64,000 nucleotides of DNA from positions 1 to 64,000 of the forward strand of contig JACQFP010000022.1 in NCBI GenBank assembly GCA_016200005.1, written 5' to 3'. This document shows, one piece after another, positions 1 through 8,478 of this stretch (its first letter is position 1; each line of letters starts with the position of its first letter). Source of the DNA: Verrucomicrobiota bacterium (GTDB taxonomy: Bacteria; Verrucomicrobiota; Verrucomicrobiia; Limisphaerales; PALSA-1396). A program made the position numbers and the translations under genes. The notes beneath the pieces are model-generated. The model worked only from the letters and a program-made list of their open reading frames with translations, did not search any database and was not told the origin of the DNA.

Positions 1-121
1 TCTTAAGCCAGTGTTCGACGGCTTGGCGTTTGAAGCTCTCGTCGTAACGCTTCGGCTCGATGGTCGCAGTGACCGTCGCGGTCTTGGTTTCCTGACGCTC
101 GTGGTGCTTGGTCTTGTTCAT
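1..121 (-). CDS. IS3-type transposase OrfA, N-terminal part only
   Basis: Reading leftward from an ATG at 119-121, the frame stays open to the window edge and gives 40 residues. They include RYDESFKRQAVEHWLK, the first part of the helix-turn-helix domain of IS3/IS911-type OrfA proteins, which bind the ends of the element and act with OrfB in transposition. A polar Thr-rich leader (MNKTKHHERQETKT) precedes it. The rest of orfA and any orfB lie outside the window, so whether the element is intact cannot be judged. The end of the insertion sequence should lie in the next 100 bases; I could not pick its terminal repeat with certainty. Confidence 0.75.
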   Translation of the reverse strand, partial: MNKTKHHERQETKTATVTATIEPKRYDESFKRQAVEHWLK

Positions 122-501
122 GTGCGCTGTTGGTTTAGCGCACCGCCCCCAAGGTGCCTATCAAACCGGGTCAACCCCATTGTTTTTGGGTAGATGGCTT
201 ATCGAATCAGTGAGTTCAAAAAAATCCAATATCGAATAGGAGCCTTTCCATTGAACTGTAATCATGAACATTCACCTTCGCATGTGTAGCTTCTTAAGAA
301 GGTAGCGAGGCTCAATTCTACAACCATTCCCATTGCGGAAAATAGCCGTTGGAAAATTCAGAGTCAACCTCGCGCTTGCGTCAATGCAGAGTTGGAGCAA
401 TTGCGGCAGCTTGTGGCGGGGGCGTGGGGCGGCTGGCGGAGTTGCAAGTCAATTACACGAACAAAACGTCGTGGCTGCACGCTTCGGAGTCGTCTTTTTT
501 C
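122..501. other. Intergenic stretch, no supported gene
   Basis: About 380 bases between the transposase start and the stop of the DUF721 gene. Short open frames exist on both strands but none has recognisable protein character. The first 60 bases probably hold the end of the insertion sequence. No RNA gene was recognised. Confidence 0.5.
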
Positions 502-924
502 TCAGCCCACGCGGAAAGAGATGCGCGCGATGAGGTCCTTGCCGAAACTGTGCTGGAGGCGTTCGAGAACTTCGCGGCGGCGATAGCGGACGATTTCATC
601 GAGCCACACGCTGTTGTCCACCGTGACGAACAAGGTGCCTTTGTGAATCCCAGTCGGTTGCGCATGGGCGGCAATGTTCGGGTCGATGAGGTTGTTCCAG
701 ACTTTCACCACTTCGGCTTCGGCGCGGCGTTTGTCGATGCGCATGTCCGTCAGCACGCGCGGCATGACGTCGCCGGCGGTGCGGGTGCGGGTAGTCCGAG
801 CTTTTTCCAAGGGCGCAACATCCACGCCGCGCCACGCGGCCAGGACGCGTTGGCGGGCGTTCGGTCGAGGCAGGCTGGAACGGAGCGGGCGGATCGGGAA
901 CGGACGATTCATTAAATCTCGCAT
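502..924 (-). CDS. DUF721 / DciA-like protein
   Basis: A 140-residue protein. Its second half (about residues 55-140) fits the DUF721 domain: a conserved Trp in the stretch VVKVWNNLIDPNIAAHAQP, then GTLFVTVDNSVWLDEI and the closing strand ARISFRVG. DUF721 corresponds to DciA, which in most bacteria lacking DnaC-type loaders helps place the replicative helicase at the origin. The N-terminal 50 residues are basic (RPFPIRPLRSSLPRP) and suit nucleic-acid contact. It is transcribed in the same direction as the beta-galactosidase homologue upstream with about 70 bases between them, but the two have no obvious functional link. The start could also be Met5. Confidence 0.72.
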   Translation of the reverse strand: MRDLMNRPFPIRPLRSSLPRPNARQRVLAAWRGVDVAPLEKARTTRTRTAGDVMPRVLTDMRIDKRRAEAEVVKVWNNLIDPNIAAHAQPTGIHKGTLFVTVDNSVWLDEIVRYRRREVLERLQHSFGKDLIARISFRVG

Positions 925-992
925 GAGGAATGGCGAATTATGAATTCAGGAAGTTTTTCTCAGTGCTGGTCTCTGACTTCCGTCTTCCGTCC

Positions 993-3053
993 TCAGCCCT
1001 TCGCGGCGGGATGTTCATCCAGAACGAGCACGCCGTGCGGCGGGAGATCATAATTGCCGGTGAACGTGCTGCCGGTGAGGAAATCATGCATCGGTTTGTA
1101 GAATTGAATTCGCACCGGTGAGTTCTGGTGGTTGAGCAGGAAGTAGATTTTCGTGTCGGCCTTCTGCCTCATGCTGACTTCCACGGTGTCCGGCACTTTG
1201 AGCAGCGGGAAGAGGTTGCAGGTTTGACGCAGCCATACCACGAGGTCGTAGTAAAAATGCTGGTGGCTCATGGTGCCGATATACACGGCCTTCCCCAGAC
1301 CGAAATTGTTCATGGTGATGGCGGGGCGACCGGCGTAGAAATCCTTGGCATACATCGCCAGCACCTGGCAACCCTTCGGCTCGATGATGTCGCACCAGAG
1401 GCGCGCGGGATGCAGATGGCTGGTGGGAAACGCGCCTTTGAAGGTCATGTGGTTCTCCTCGCCCGGCGGCAGTGGGTCGAACTCCAATACCTCCAGTCCG
1501 AACAAATCCGTCATGTCGTGCGGGAAACCGGTATCAGACGCCACGTGATGTTCGTCCAACAATCCGGTGTTGAACGTGGCCACGAGCGTGCCGCCGTTCT
1601 GCACGTAGAGTTTGAGGCGGTCCACCTCGCCACCCGCCAAGAGGCTGAGTGACGGGGCGATGACGAGTTTGTATTTGGAAAGGTCTTCGGTGGGCCGGGC
1701 GAAATCGACCGGGATGTTGCGGTCGTGCAGCCCGCTGTGAAAAAGCTGGATGTGGTCGCGCAGCTTAAAGTATTTGTTGGGCTGCATCGGTTGTTTGAGC
1801 GACCACTCGTTTTCGTGCGTGTAGAGGATGCAGGTTTCGGCCACGACCTTGGTGCCTTTGAGGACGGGGGCCAGGAGTTTCACTTCTTCGCCGATCTGGC
1901 TGATTTCCTTGTACACGCGGTTGTCGCCGCGGCCGTCATGCGTCAGCACACCGCCGTAAAATTTTTCCGAGCCGATGCGGGGTTGCCGCCAGAAGAAGTA
2001 GAGCACGCCGCTGGCGCCCCGCGAGAGTAGTTGATAGGTGAAAAGGCGCACGACACCGGGACGAACGAGCGAATTCACATCCTGCCAGTTGACGTGCCCG
2101 GCTTTTTGTTCAATGACCCAGAAGCCCGCGTCGCCATCCGGGGTTCGAATATTTTCTTTTTTCAGCGAACGCATGATGTCGATTTCGCAGGCGTTCTCGG
2201 CGGAGCGGGACTTGATGGTCGCGTTGCTGTCCACGGAAACAAAGTCCAGCACGCCGGCCATGTCGAAGTGGTCGAAGTGCCGGGTCAAGGCGCGCAGGTT
2301 GGTGGTGACGGGGGCGTTGGGAGTCAGTTCGTGGAGCAGGTCCGTCTGCATTTTGACGTAGGCCACGATGGTGTCGCTGGAGAAGCGCATCCAATCGAGC
2401 ACCAGCGCCGGATTGTGGACGGTCGGCGCGCGCATCGGCATCGGCACCTGATCCCAGTCCGTCACGATCTGGCTCCAAAAGCGGGTGCCCCAGGCCTCGT
2501 TGAGCTTTTGGATGGTCTCGTATTTGGCCTGCAACCACGCGTGCCAGTCGAGCCGTGTCTCCGGGTTGAACGAAAATTCAGTCAGGTGTCCGCCGATGCC
2601 GTTGTCGATCTGCCAGCCGATCAACTGCGGATGCTTGCCCAGCGCCGTGGCCATGGCGGTGACGATGCGCTTGGAGTAATCCCAATACACGTCGCTGTTC
2701 AGGCAATAGGCGTGACGCGTGCCTTCATGCAGCGGCAGTCCGTTCTCGTCCAGCGGCAGGATGTCCGGATGTTTTCGCGCCAGCCAGATGGGTGGGGCGG
2801 CGGTGGGCGTGCCGAGCACCACCTTGATGTTGGCCGACTTCATGACGTCCATCGCGCGCCTGAGCCATTCGAACTCGTATTTGCCTTCCTCCGGTTCGCA
2901 GAGTCCCCAGACAAATTCGCCCATGCGGACGACATTGATGCCGGCGGACACCATGAGGTGCGCATCGCGCTGCCAGCGAGACTCCGGCTCTTCAGGCGTG
3001 CCGGCGTAGGGGTAAACCCAATGTTCGGGATGATAATCGACTCCAAAATACAT
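993..3053 (-). CDS. Glycoside hydrolase family 42 beta-galactosidase homologue
   Basis: The 686-residue protein opens with MYFGVDYHPEHW, the typical start of family-42 enzymes, which hydrolyse terminal beta-galactosides with retention on a TIM barrel (about residues 1-390). A trimerisation-like domain follows (YKLVIAPSLSLLAGGEVDRL) and then a small C-terminal beta domain. The probable nucleophile is Glu315 in VIEQKAGHVNW. The acid/base Glu expected in the WQIDNE motif is replaced by Gly152 (WQIDNGIGGH), so activity on ordinary galactosides is uncertain. There is no signal peptide, so it is probably cytoplasmic. It is divergent from the cytochrome gene across about 200 bases that should hold both promoters; I saw no clear consensus there. 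Confidence 0.9.
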   Translation of the reverse strand: MYFGVDYHPEHWVYPYAGTPEEPESRWQRDAHLMVSAGINVVRMGEFVWGLCEPEEGKYEFEWLRRAMDVMKSANIKVVLGTPTAAPPIWLARKHPDILPLDENGLPLHEGTRHAYCLNSDVYWDYSKRIVTAMATALGKHPQLIGWQIDNGIGGHLTEFSFNPETRLDWHAWLQAKYETIQKLNEAWGTRFWSQIVTDWDQVPMPMRAPTVHNPALVLDWMRFSSDTIVAYVKMQTDLLHELTPNAPVTTNLRALTRHFDHFDMAGVLDFVSVDSNATIKSRSAENACEIDIMRSLKKENIRTPDGDAGFWVIEQKAGHVNWQDVNSLVRPGVVRLFTYQLLSRGASGVLYFFWRQPRIGSEKFYGGVLTHDGRGDNRVYKEISQIGEEVKLLAPVLKGTKVVAETCILYTHENEWSLKQPMQPNKYFKLRDHIQLFHSGLHDRNIPVDFARPTEDLSKYKLVIAPSLSLLAGGEVDRLKLYVQNGGTLVATFNTGLLDEHHVASDTGFPHDMTDLFGLEVLEFDPLPPGEENHMTFKGAFPTSHLHPARLWCDIIEPKGCQVLAMYAKDFYAGRPAITMNNFGLGKAVYIGTMSHQHFYYDLVVWLRQTCNLFPLLKVPDTVEVSMRQKADTKIYFLLNHQNSPVRIQFYKPMHDFLTGSTFTGNYDLPPHGVLVLDEHPAAKG

Positions 3054-3256
3054 AAAGTTCGGTTACGTTGGGCTGCTATTGCCGTCAGTCTAATCCGCGC
3101 CATTGCCCTTGCAATCCCAAAATGACAAAAGTTCCTTTTTCGCTGGATTCAGGTTTTGTCCCTCGACTCGTTTGGACAACGTGGGTAGAAAAATCAAAAA
3201 TTGACGCATCGCTTTATGAAGTGTTCCAACCGCCCGACGTTTGAAACTGCAATCGT

Positions 3257-5257
3257 ATGCCTGAAATAACGCGACCACGCGGGAAGGCGATGCTCCTTGG
3301 GCTGTTGATGGCGTCAGCGTCGTGCTCGCTGGTGGCGCAATCGCCGCCCCAAACTGAACCGGGACTGGCGATGACTTGGGCCGGGGCGGACGGGAAAGCG
3401 CAACCGGTCGATGTGGTCGTCGTTCCGAATGTCTGGCTTTACGTCCCGTCGGGCAAGTCGCCCAGCCCATTTCTTCCCGCCGGAAAATTCACGGCGACCT
3501 GGAGCGGTCAGCTCTCCGTCGAGCTGCGGTCGGACTATGCGTTCCAGGCCGAACTGAACGGGGAACTGAAACTGGAAATCAACGGCGTGACGGTTCTGGA
3601 AGTTACCAGCGATGGGAACAAGACTGACGCCAGCAAAACGATTCGTTTGAACAAAGGCACGAATGCGCTCACCGCCACGTTTCGCAACCCGACGCAAGGC
3701 GACGCTTTTGTCCGGCTCTGCTGGTTCAACAAGGAGACTCCGCGTGGCCCAATTCCAATGACGGCGTTCAGTCATACTGGCGGGAGCGCAGCCCTGCAAC
3801 GCACGGAACAACTCCATCTTGGACGTGAACTGTTCATCGAGTTCCGTTGCGCAAAGTGCCATGCCCTTCCGGCGTCGGACCCCGCCATTCCAGAACTGGG
3901 CATGGACGCGCCGTCGTTTGAAGGCATCGGTTCGCGTCGCAATTATGAATGGATGGCGCGTTGGATTCTCGATCCCCAAATGCAGCGCCCCACCGCGCAC
4001 ATGCCAAAGATTCTGCGTGGGCCGGCGGCGAAGGCAGACGCGGAGGCTATCGCCGGCTTTCTCGCCGCTCAGAAAGGCGTTTTGTTGCCGAACGATGACA
4101 ACGCTCCGACTGCTGAACAAAAGGAAGGTGGCAAAAGACTTTTTGAAATCCTGCATTGCGCCGCGTGTCACAACGCCCCGGACATGAGTGAGTCGGACAC
4201 TGCGAAGATTTCATTGAAGCACCTCCGCTCGAAATTCGCGCCCGGCGCTTTGTCCGAGTTCCTGCTGAAGCCCGCAGCACATTATGCGTGGACCCGGATG
4301 CCGAATTTCAAACTTAAGCCCGACGAAGCGAAACAACTGGCCGCGTTCCTCAATTCCGTCGCCGATAAACCCGCGGAGATTTCGGCGCCTAACGACAGCG
4401 CAATCAGGGAACGCGGAAAACGGCTGACGCAGACCACGGGTTGTCTGAATTGCCACACGCTGAAACTCGAGAACCAGTTCAAGACAAAGTCGCTGACAGA
4501 CTTGCCCGCCGACAAGTGGCAATCCGGTTGTCTGGCGGACAAGGCTTCTGACGATTCCAAGTCGCCACTGTTCGCTTTCACCGCGACCGGCCGCGAGGCG
4601 TTGCAAGCGTTCGCCGCCACGGATCGCGCTTCGCTCGCACGACACGTTCCAGCGGAGTTTGCGGAGCGACAATCACGTCTGCTCGATTGCCGCGCCTGCC
4701 ACGGTCAGGTCGAAGAGATTCCGCCGTTCGACATCCTCGGTGAAAAACTGAAGCCGGAATGGATGGCAAGATTCCTTGCCGGAGAGATTTCCTACAAGCC
4801 CCGTCCCTGGCTCGAAGCGCGCATGCCGGCGTTCGCTGAACGAGCCGAGTGGTTGGCGCAAGGCTTGGCGACGCAACACGGTTTCCCACCGCAGACTCCA
4901 GCCGAGCCAGCCATCGACATGGACGCGGCGAAGGTGGGACAGAAACTCGTCTCGGCGGCGGGCGGCTTTTCTTGCGTCACTTGTCACAGCGTCGGCGACT
5001 TCGGTGCGGATCAGGCCTTCGAAACGCCCGGCCTCGACCTTGCCCACAGCGGCGAGCGCCTGCGGCGAAGCTACTTTGAGCGCTGGGTGCGAAACCCCAT
5101 TCAGATCGATCCCGCCTCGAAGATGCCGGTTTTTTTTGATGAGAACGGCAAGAGTCCCTTGACCGATTTCTACGACGGCGACGGTCCTAAAACCATCAAC
5201 GCCATCTGGCAATACCTCCGGCTGGGCGACAAAATGCCTCCACCTCCGATGCCGTGA
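3257..5257 (+). CDS. Secreted five-heme c-type cytochrome with PA14-like N-terminal domain
   Basis: A 666-residue protein with a signal peptide (hydrophobic MLLGLLMASASCSLVAQ after a basic start). A beta-rich region at about residues 50-170 resembles the PA14-type carbohydrate-binding fold (sequence pattern NGELKLEINGVTVLE). Five CXXCH heme-attachment motifs follow, with first Cys at residues 198, 301, 396, 478 and 573. It should act in the periplasm or outside as an electron carrier or redox sensor. Similar modular cytochromes are numerous in planctomycetes and verrucomicrobia, often beside glycan-degrading functions, which fits the DUF1080 gene just downstream. A substrate cannot be named from sequence. 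Confidence 0.88.
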   Translation: MPEITRPRGKAMLLGLLMASASCSLVAQSPPQTEPGLAMTWAGADGKAQPVDVVVVPNVWLYVPSGKSPSPFLPAGKFTATWSGQLSVELRSDYAFQAELNGELKLEINGVTVLEVTSDGNKTDASKTIRLNKGTNALTATFRNPTQGDAFVRLCWFNKETPRGPIPMTAFSHTGGSAALQRTEQLHLGRELFIEFRCAKCHALPASDPAIPELGMDAPSFEGIGSRRNYEWMARWILDPQMQRPTAHMPKILRGPAAKADAEAIAGFLAAQKGVLLPNDDNAPTAEQKEGGKRLFEILHCAACHNAPDMSESDTAKISLKHLRSKFAPGALSEFLLKPAAHYAWTRMPNFKLKPDEAKQLAAFLNSVADKPAEISAPNDSAIRERGKRLTQTTGCLNCHTLKLENQFKTKSLTDLPADKWQSGCLADKASDDSKSPLFAFTATGREALQAFAATDRASLARHVPAEFAERQSRLLDCRACHGQVEEIPPFDILGEKLKPEWMARFLAGEISYKPRPWLEARMPAFAERAEWLAQGLATQHGFPPQTPAEPAIDMDAAKVGQKLVSAAGGFSCVTCHSVGDFGADQAFETPGLDLAHSGERLRRSYFERWVRNPIQIDPASKMPVFFDENGKSPLTDFYDGDGPKTINAIWQYLRLGDKMPPPPMP

Positions 5258-5347
5258 GAGAGTGCGACTGGGTGAATGCTGCGGTTTGCCATCCGCCAAA
5301 CGCTTGACGTGCCCGACCAGCCCGCGTCTAATCACCCCATCAAACGA

Positions 5348-6193
5348 ATGAAAACCATTGCATTCCTTCGATTCGTCTCGATCTTACAGCTTGCACGAAA
5401 AAGCCTGACGGCTGTAGCCGCCGACATAAGAAGGCGGACTTTCCAGACCGAAACTCGACGCGGCTCCGCCTCCTCACGTCGGCGGCTACAGTTTCCGTCT
5501 TCGCTCCTGGTCGTTTCTTGTGCGCTTACTCTTACCGCTGCGGAAAACCTAGCGGACACCAAACCGAACCAATTGACCGCTGCTGAAAAAGCCGCCGGTT
5601 GGAAATTGCTGTTTGACGGCAAGACCACGCAGGGCTGGCGCAGTTTCAAGAGGCAAACTTTCCCCGATCACGGTTGGGTGGTGGAAGACGGCTGGCTCAA
5701 ATGCGTCGCCCACGGCAACGGCGGCGACATCATCAGTGCGGATGAGTTCAGCGATTTTGAATTGAGCTGGGATTGGCGGTTGCCGCCCAAAGCCAACAAC
5801 GGCGTGAAGTATTTCGTCACCGAATCGCGTGACCATGCGCTCGGCCACGAATATCAGATGGTGGACGGCCGGGAAGAAAGCGATCCGATTCACAGCACCG
5901 CTTCGTTCTACGCCGTGCTGGCGCCGAAACTGGACAAGCCGTTGAAGCCGACGGGCGAGATCAACCATTCCCGCATCATCGTTCGCGGCAATCACGTCGA
6001 GCACTGGCTCAACGGCGCCAAGGTGCTTGAATACGAGTTGGGTAGTGAACAAGTGATGGCGGCCGTGGCCAAAAGCAAATTCAGGAACGTGGAAGGTTTC
6101 GGCACAAAGATCAAAGGCCACATCCTGCTCACGTATCACAACGACGAATGTTCGTTCCGCAACCTCAAGATTCGCGAACTGGTGACGCAGTAG
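5348..6193 (+). CDS. DUF1080 (3-keto-disaccharide hydrolase-like) protein with repeat-disrupted leader
   Basis: Residues of about 80 onward (WKLLFDGKTTQGWRSF ... FSDFELSWDWRLPPKANNGVKYFV) form a DUF1080 domain, a concanavalin-like fold found in secreted verrucomicrobial and planctomycete proteins. Some members cleave 3-keto-glycosides. The ATG at 5348 gives MKTIAFLRF, but a palindromic repeat (5412-5491) then interrupts what should be one signal peptide. The hydrophobic stretch LLVVSCALTLTAAENLA comes only after about 50 charged residues. Either the leader is extended and poor for export, or translation starts further downstream at a non-ATG codon. It probably forms an operon with the cytochrome 90 bases upstream. 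Confidence 0.82.
   Translation: MKTIAFLRFVSILQLARKSLTAVAADIRRRTFQTETRRGSASSRRRLQFPSSLLVVSCALTLTAAENLADTKPNQLTAAEKAAGWKLLFDGKTTQGWRSFKRQTFPDHGWVVEDGWLKCVAHGNGGDIISADEFSDFELSWDWRLPPKANNGVKYFVTESRDHALGHEYQMVDGREESDPIHSTASFYAVLAPKLDKPLKPTGEINHSRIIVRGNHVEHWLNGAKVLEYELGSEQVMAAVAKSKFRNVEGFGTKIKGHILLTYHNDECSFRNLKIRELVTQ
5412..5491. repeat. Palindromic repeat, GTAGCCGCC family (copy a), inside a reading frame
   Basis: Two 27-base arms, 5412-5438 (containing TGTAGCCGCCGACATAAG) and 5465-5491 (containing CTCACGTCGGCGGCTACA), form an imperfect inverted repeat. Flanking bases (GAAAAAGCCTG to the left, TTTCCGT to the right) also match the larger copy at 34611-34730. The element lies in frame within the leader of the DUF1080 gene. 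Confidence 0.85.
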
Positions 6194-6280
6194 CGGCTCA
6201 AGGTGCGGCAGCCCTGAAAATCAAATGGGGTCGCCGCTGCAGTCCTATCTCCCAACATCGTCACAGCTTGCGAAGATTTT

Positions 6281-6387
6281 GGAGCGCGGAATTTATTCCG
6301 CTTCAACGTCCGACGGTTCGAGCGGGCGCCGAACTTTCCAGGCGGTACAGCGGAGCGAGAGTCGAAGCGGAATAAATTCCGCGCTCC
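6281..6387. repeat. Perfect 24-base inverted repeat with GCGGAATTTATTCCGC core
   Basis: Arms 6281-6304 and 6364-6387 are perfectly complementary over 24 bases and start with GGAGCGCGGA. Each arm contains its own short palindrome (GCGGAATTTATTCCGC), so the element can fold either as one long stem or as two small hairpins. The outer bases are shared with the element at 8479-8553, whose core differs. Confidence 0.9.
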
Positions 6388-6424
6388 GCTGCGGTTGCGG
6401 CTTGACCGCGCTAAGGATCTGCGT

Positions 6425-6477
6425 CGTAACCGCCGACGTGAGGGGGAAGTTTGAGGCTGGTTACCTCGTCGCCTACA
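6425..6477. repeat. Degenerate GTAGCCGCC-family repeat (copy b)
   Basis: GTAACCGCCGACGTGAGG at the left and GTTACCTCGTCGCCTAC at the right form a short, imperfect relative of the GTAGCCGCC palindrome seen at 5412, 18622, 34611 and 48290. Confidence 0.6.
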
Positions 6478-6584
6478 AGAAAGGCGGAGTCGCAATGCCT
6501 CGCGCAAGCGGCCACGTTGCGGATGATAAAACCCAGAGAAGAAGTCATCGTGCCGGAATACAAGCAGGTGTTGGAGATTTAACC

Positions 6585-6658
6585 GTTGGAGTTCAACCTT
6601 CAGGTTGCTTCGGCCAGTGGTCAAACCCCGCCCGACAAGCTAAAGCTTGAACTCCAAC
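6585..6658. repeat. Inverted repeat GTTGGAGTTCAA ... TTGAACTCCAAC abutting the yajQ stop
   Basis: Perfect 12-base outer arms (6585-6596 and 6647-6658) enclose two different mini-hairpins, AACCTTCAGGTT and AAGCTAAAGCTT. The element ends one base from the yajQ stop codon (6660-6662), so it would lie at the 3' end of that transcript and may serve as a terminator or RNA stabiliser. The same arm sequence recurs at 26526-26591 in the opposite arrangement. Confidence 0.88.
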
Positions 6659-6659
6659 A

Positions 6660-7145
6660 TTAATCCCGGAAATTCTGGAATTGCAACGACACCGGAAACT
6701 CTTTCGCCCGGATCGCGGCGATGACCGCCTGCAAATCGTCGCGGTTCTTGCCCGTGACGCGCACCTGCTGATCCTGAATTTGCGTCGTGACTTTGAGTTT
6801 GGTTTCGCGAATGAAACCGGTGACCTGTTTGGCCACGGCGGGATCGAGTCCTTGCTTGATCTTGATGGATTGCCGCGCGTGGCCGAGCGGCGAAATGTCC
6901 GGCTCGCCTCGTTCGACATTCTTGAGGCTGACCTGGCGCTTGGCGAGTTTGCCGATGACGATTTCAACCAGCGCTTTGATTTTGAACTGGTCTTCAGCGG
7001 TGAGTTTGATTTCGTTTTTGTCGAGGACGATCTCAGCCTTGCTGCCCTTGAAATCAAAGCGGTTGGCGAGTTCCTTTTTGGCCGTGTTGACGGCATTCTC
7101 GATTTCCATCGAGCTGACTTCCGAAACAATGTCGAATGAAGGCAT
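6660..7145 (-). CDS. yajQ: YajQ family nucleotide-binding protein
   Basis: The frame starting MPSFDIVSEVSSMEIENAVN encodes 161 residues, the usual length for YajQ, and ends AKEFPVSLQFQNFRD, matching the conserved end of the family. YajQ has two ferredoxin-like domains. Some members bind cyclic di-GMP and modulate transcription factors; others were reported to bind nucleotides or RNA. Conserved pieces include NRFDFKGSKAEI near residue 30 and the central IKIKQGLDPAVAKQV. A longer frame extends upstream without family similarity, so the ATG at 7143-7145 is preferred. A c-di-GMP-responsive protein near polysaccharide genes would be fitting, but the link is only positional. Confidence 0.92.
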   Translation of the reverse strand: MPSFDIVSEVSSMEIENAVNTAKKELANRFDFKGSKAEIVLDKNEIKLTAEDQFKIKALVEIVIGKLAKRQVSLKNVERGEPDISPLGHARQSIKIKQGLDPAVAKQVTGFIRETKLKVTTQIQDQQVRVTGKNRDDLQAVIAAIRAKEFPVSLQFQNFRD

Positions 7146-7243
7146 GAGCGGAGTGTAGGCGGGCAGGCAGAAAAGAAAACGCGAAAGTTGATGGGCTTTC
7201 GGCGTTGACTGGCGGCGCGTCCGGTCGTTACTTTGCCACACGA

Positions 7244-8392
7244 ATGATTGGAGCAACGAAGCGCTTCGCTCACGTTTTGGTTTTTCTGGCGCTGGTGATA
7301 CGGCCGGGCACCAGTCCTGCCGAGCACGCCACGACCAACGAATGGGCAACAGCGATTAGGTCCCCCAGTGATTCTTCGCCGGCTGTGGGCGACGATGGAA
7401 CGATTTACTTCGGCACGTTCAACGGAAAATTATGGGCGCTCGATTCCCACGGATCTCGCGAATGGGTTTTCCAGACGGGTATCGAAATCAAATCCGCGCC
7501 GGCGATCGGCAAGGACGGGACGGTTTATTTCGGTTGCCGTGACCGGAGATTTTACGCGCTGCGGGCCGACGGACAAAAGCGATGGGAATTCAAAACCGGC
7601 GGTTGGGTGGACTCCTCCCCCGCATTGGCGCAGGACGGCACCATCTGCTTTGGTTCGTGGGACGAAAAGTTTTATGCGCTGAATCCGGACGGCACGAAGC
7701 GATGGCAGTTCCAGACCGGCGGCCCAATCGTCTCTTCACCCGCGATTGATACCAACGGCATCATCTACTTCGGGTCGCATGACCGCAAGTTTTACGCTTT
7801 GTCGCCGGGCGGAGAGAAGAAATGGGAATTCGCCACGCGCGGAGCGATTATTTCCTCCCCGGCCTTGGACTGGGACGGGAATATTTTCCTCACGTCGGTG
7901 GACGGTTACTTCTACACGCTTGATCGCGACGGCCATTTGCGTTGGAAACTCCATACTGCGAGTATCTCCGAGTCGTCGCCCGTGATCGGTACGGATGGGA
8001 AGATTTATGTCGGTGCGAACAAGTATCTGTGGGCCATCACCCCCGATGGCAAGAAGAAATGGGATCGGGGCGAGGAGGACATAGATTCGGCGCCGGCGAT
8101 TGCGGCGGACGGCACCGTGTATTTCATTTACCGCGGCGGCTTGCTCAATGGCTACAATCAGGATGAGACTTTGGGGGATCGTTGGTGGAAATGGACCTAC
8201 TATTTGTATTACAACGGATATGCCTCGCCATCCATCGGGGCCAACGGATCGATATATCTGCCAGGCATAACGTCCGATTTCACAATGTGCTTTATCGCGG
8301 TGAAGGGCGATGCGCCGCTCGCGAAAGCGCCCTGGCCGAAATTCCGCGGCAATCTGCGGAACACCGGCAATTTGAGTGACTCCGTGCGGTAG
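7244..8392 (+). CDS. Secreted PQQ-type beta-propeller repeat protein
   Basis: A 382-residue protein that starts with a signal peptide (FAHVLVFLALVIRPGTSPAE). About seven to eight repeats of roughly 40 residues follow, each with the pattern SSPAxxxDGTIYFGSxDxKFYALxPDGxxKWxF. These are PQQ-like/YncE-like blades that build a beta-propeller. The repeats are close copies of each other, and no catalytic residues of quinoprotein dehydrogenases are evident, so a binding or scaffolding role in the periplasm is more likely than catalysis. It is transcribed alone, divergently from yajQ with about 100 bases between them. Confidence 0.85.
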   Translation: MIGATKRFAHVLVFLALVIRPGTSPAEHATTNEWATAIRSPSDSSPAVGDDGTIYFGTFNGKLWALDSHGSREWVFQTGIEIKSAPAIGKDGTVYFGCRDRRFYALRADGQKRWEFKTGGWVDSSPALAQDGTICFGSWDEKFYALNPDGTKRWQFQTGGPIVSSPAIDTNGIIYFGSHDRKFYALSPGGEKKWEFATRGAIISSPALDWDGNIFLTSVDGYFYTLDRDGHLRWKLHTASISESSPVIGTDGKIYVGANKYLWAITPDGKKKWDRGEEDIDSAPAIAADGTVYFIYRGGLLNGYNQDETLGDRWWKWTYYLYYNGYASPSIGANGSIYLPGITSDFTMCFIAVKGDAPLAKAPWPKFRGNLRNTGNLSDSVR

Positions 8393-8407
8393 CAGCCCGT
8401 TCAATCG

Positions 8408-8432
8408 GTAGCCGCCGAGGTCACGAGGCGGA
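8408..8432. repeat. GTAGCCGCC-family half element (copy c)
   Basis: One arm only, beginning GTAGCCGCCGAGGTCACGAG at 8408, just past the stop of the beta-propeller gene. It matches the reverse complement of the right arm of the element at 18622-18705. Confidence 0.7.
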
Positions 8433-8478
8433 AGGATGATCGCAACTTGCTTGCGGGGAATCCGCATTTCCACGTCGC

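Larger units (their letters stand above)
6194..6659. other. Repeat-filled gap between DUF1080 and yajQ
   Basis: No complete gene. It holds three palindromic elements (6281-6387, 6425-6477, 6585-6658). A short frame ending at the TAA near 6580 (sequence KPREEVIVPEYKQVLEI) has protein-like composition and could be the C-terminal remnant of a lost gene; this is a weak guess. Confidence 0.5.

Noticed and set aside
155-168. 14-base match (GCCTATCAAACCGG) between the start and the end (63987-64000) of the window
   Set aside because: A match of this length is expected several times by chance in 64 kb; the end copy is coding sequence of a signal-peptide protein.
2031-3125. 364-codon frame antisense to the family-42 gene
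   Set aside because: The sense strand encodes a clear enzyme; the antisense protein is His/Val-rich without domain signs.
3314-4171. 285-codon frame antisense to the cytochrome gene
   Set aside because: It is a shadow of the five-heme cytochrome; the heme motifs are on the + strand.
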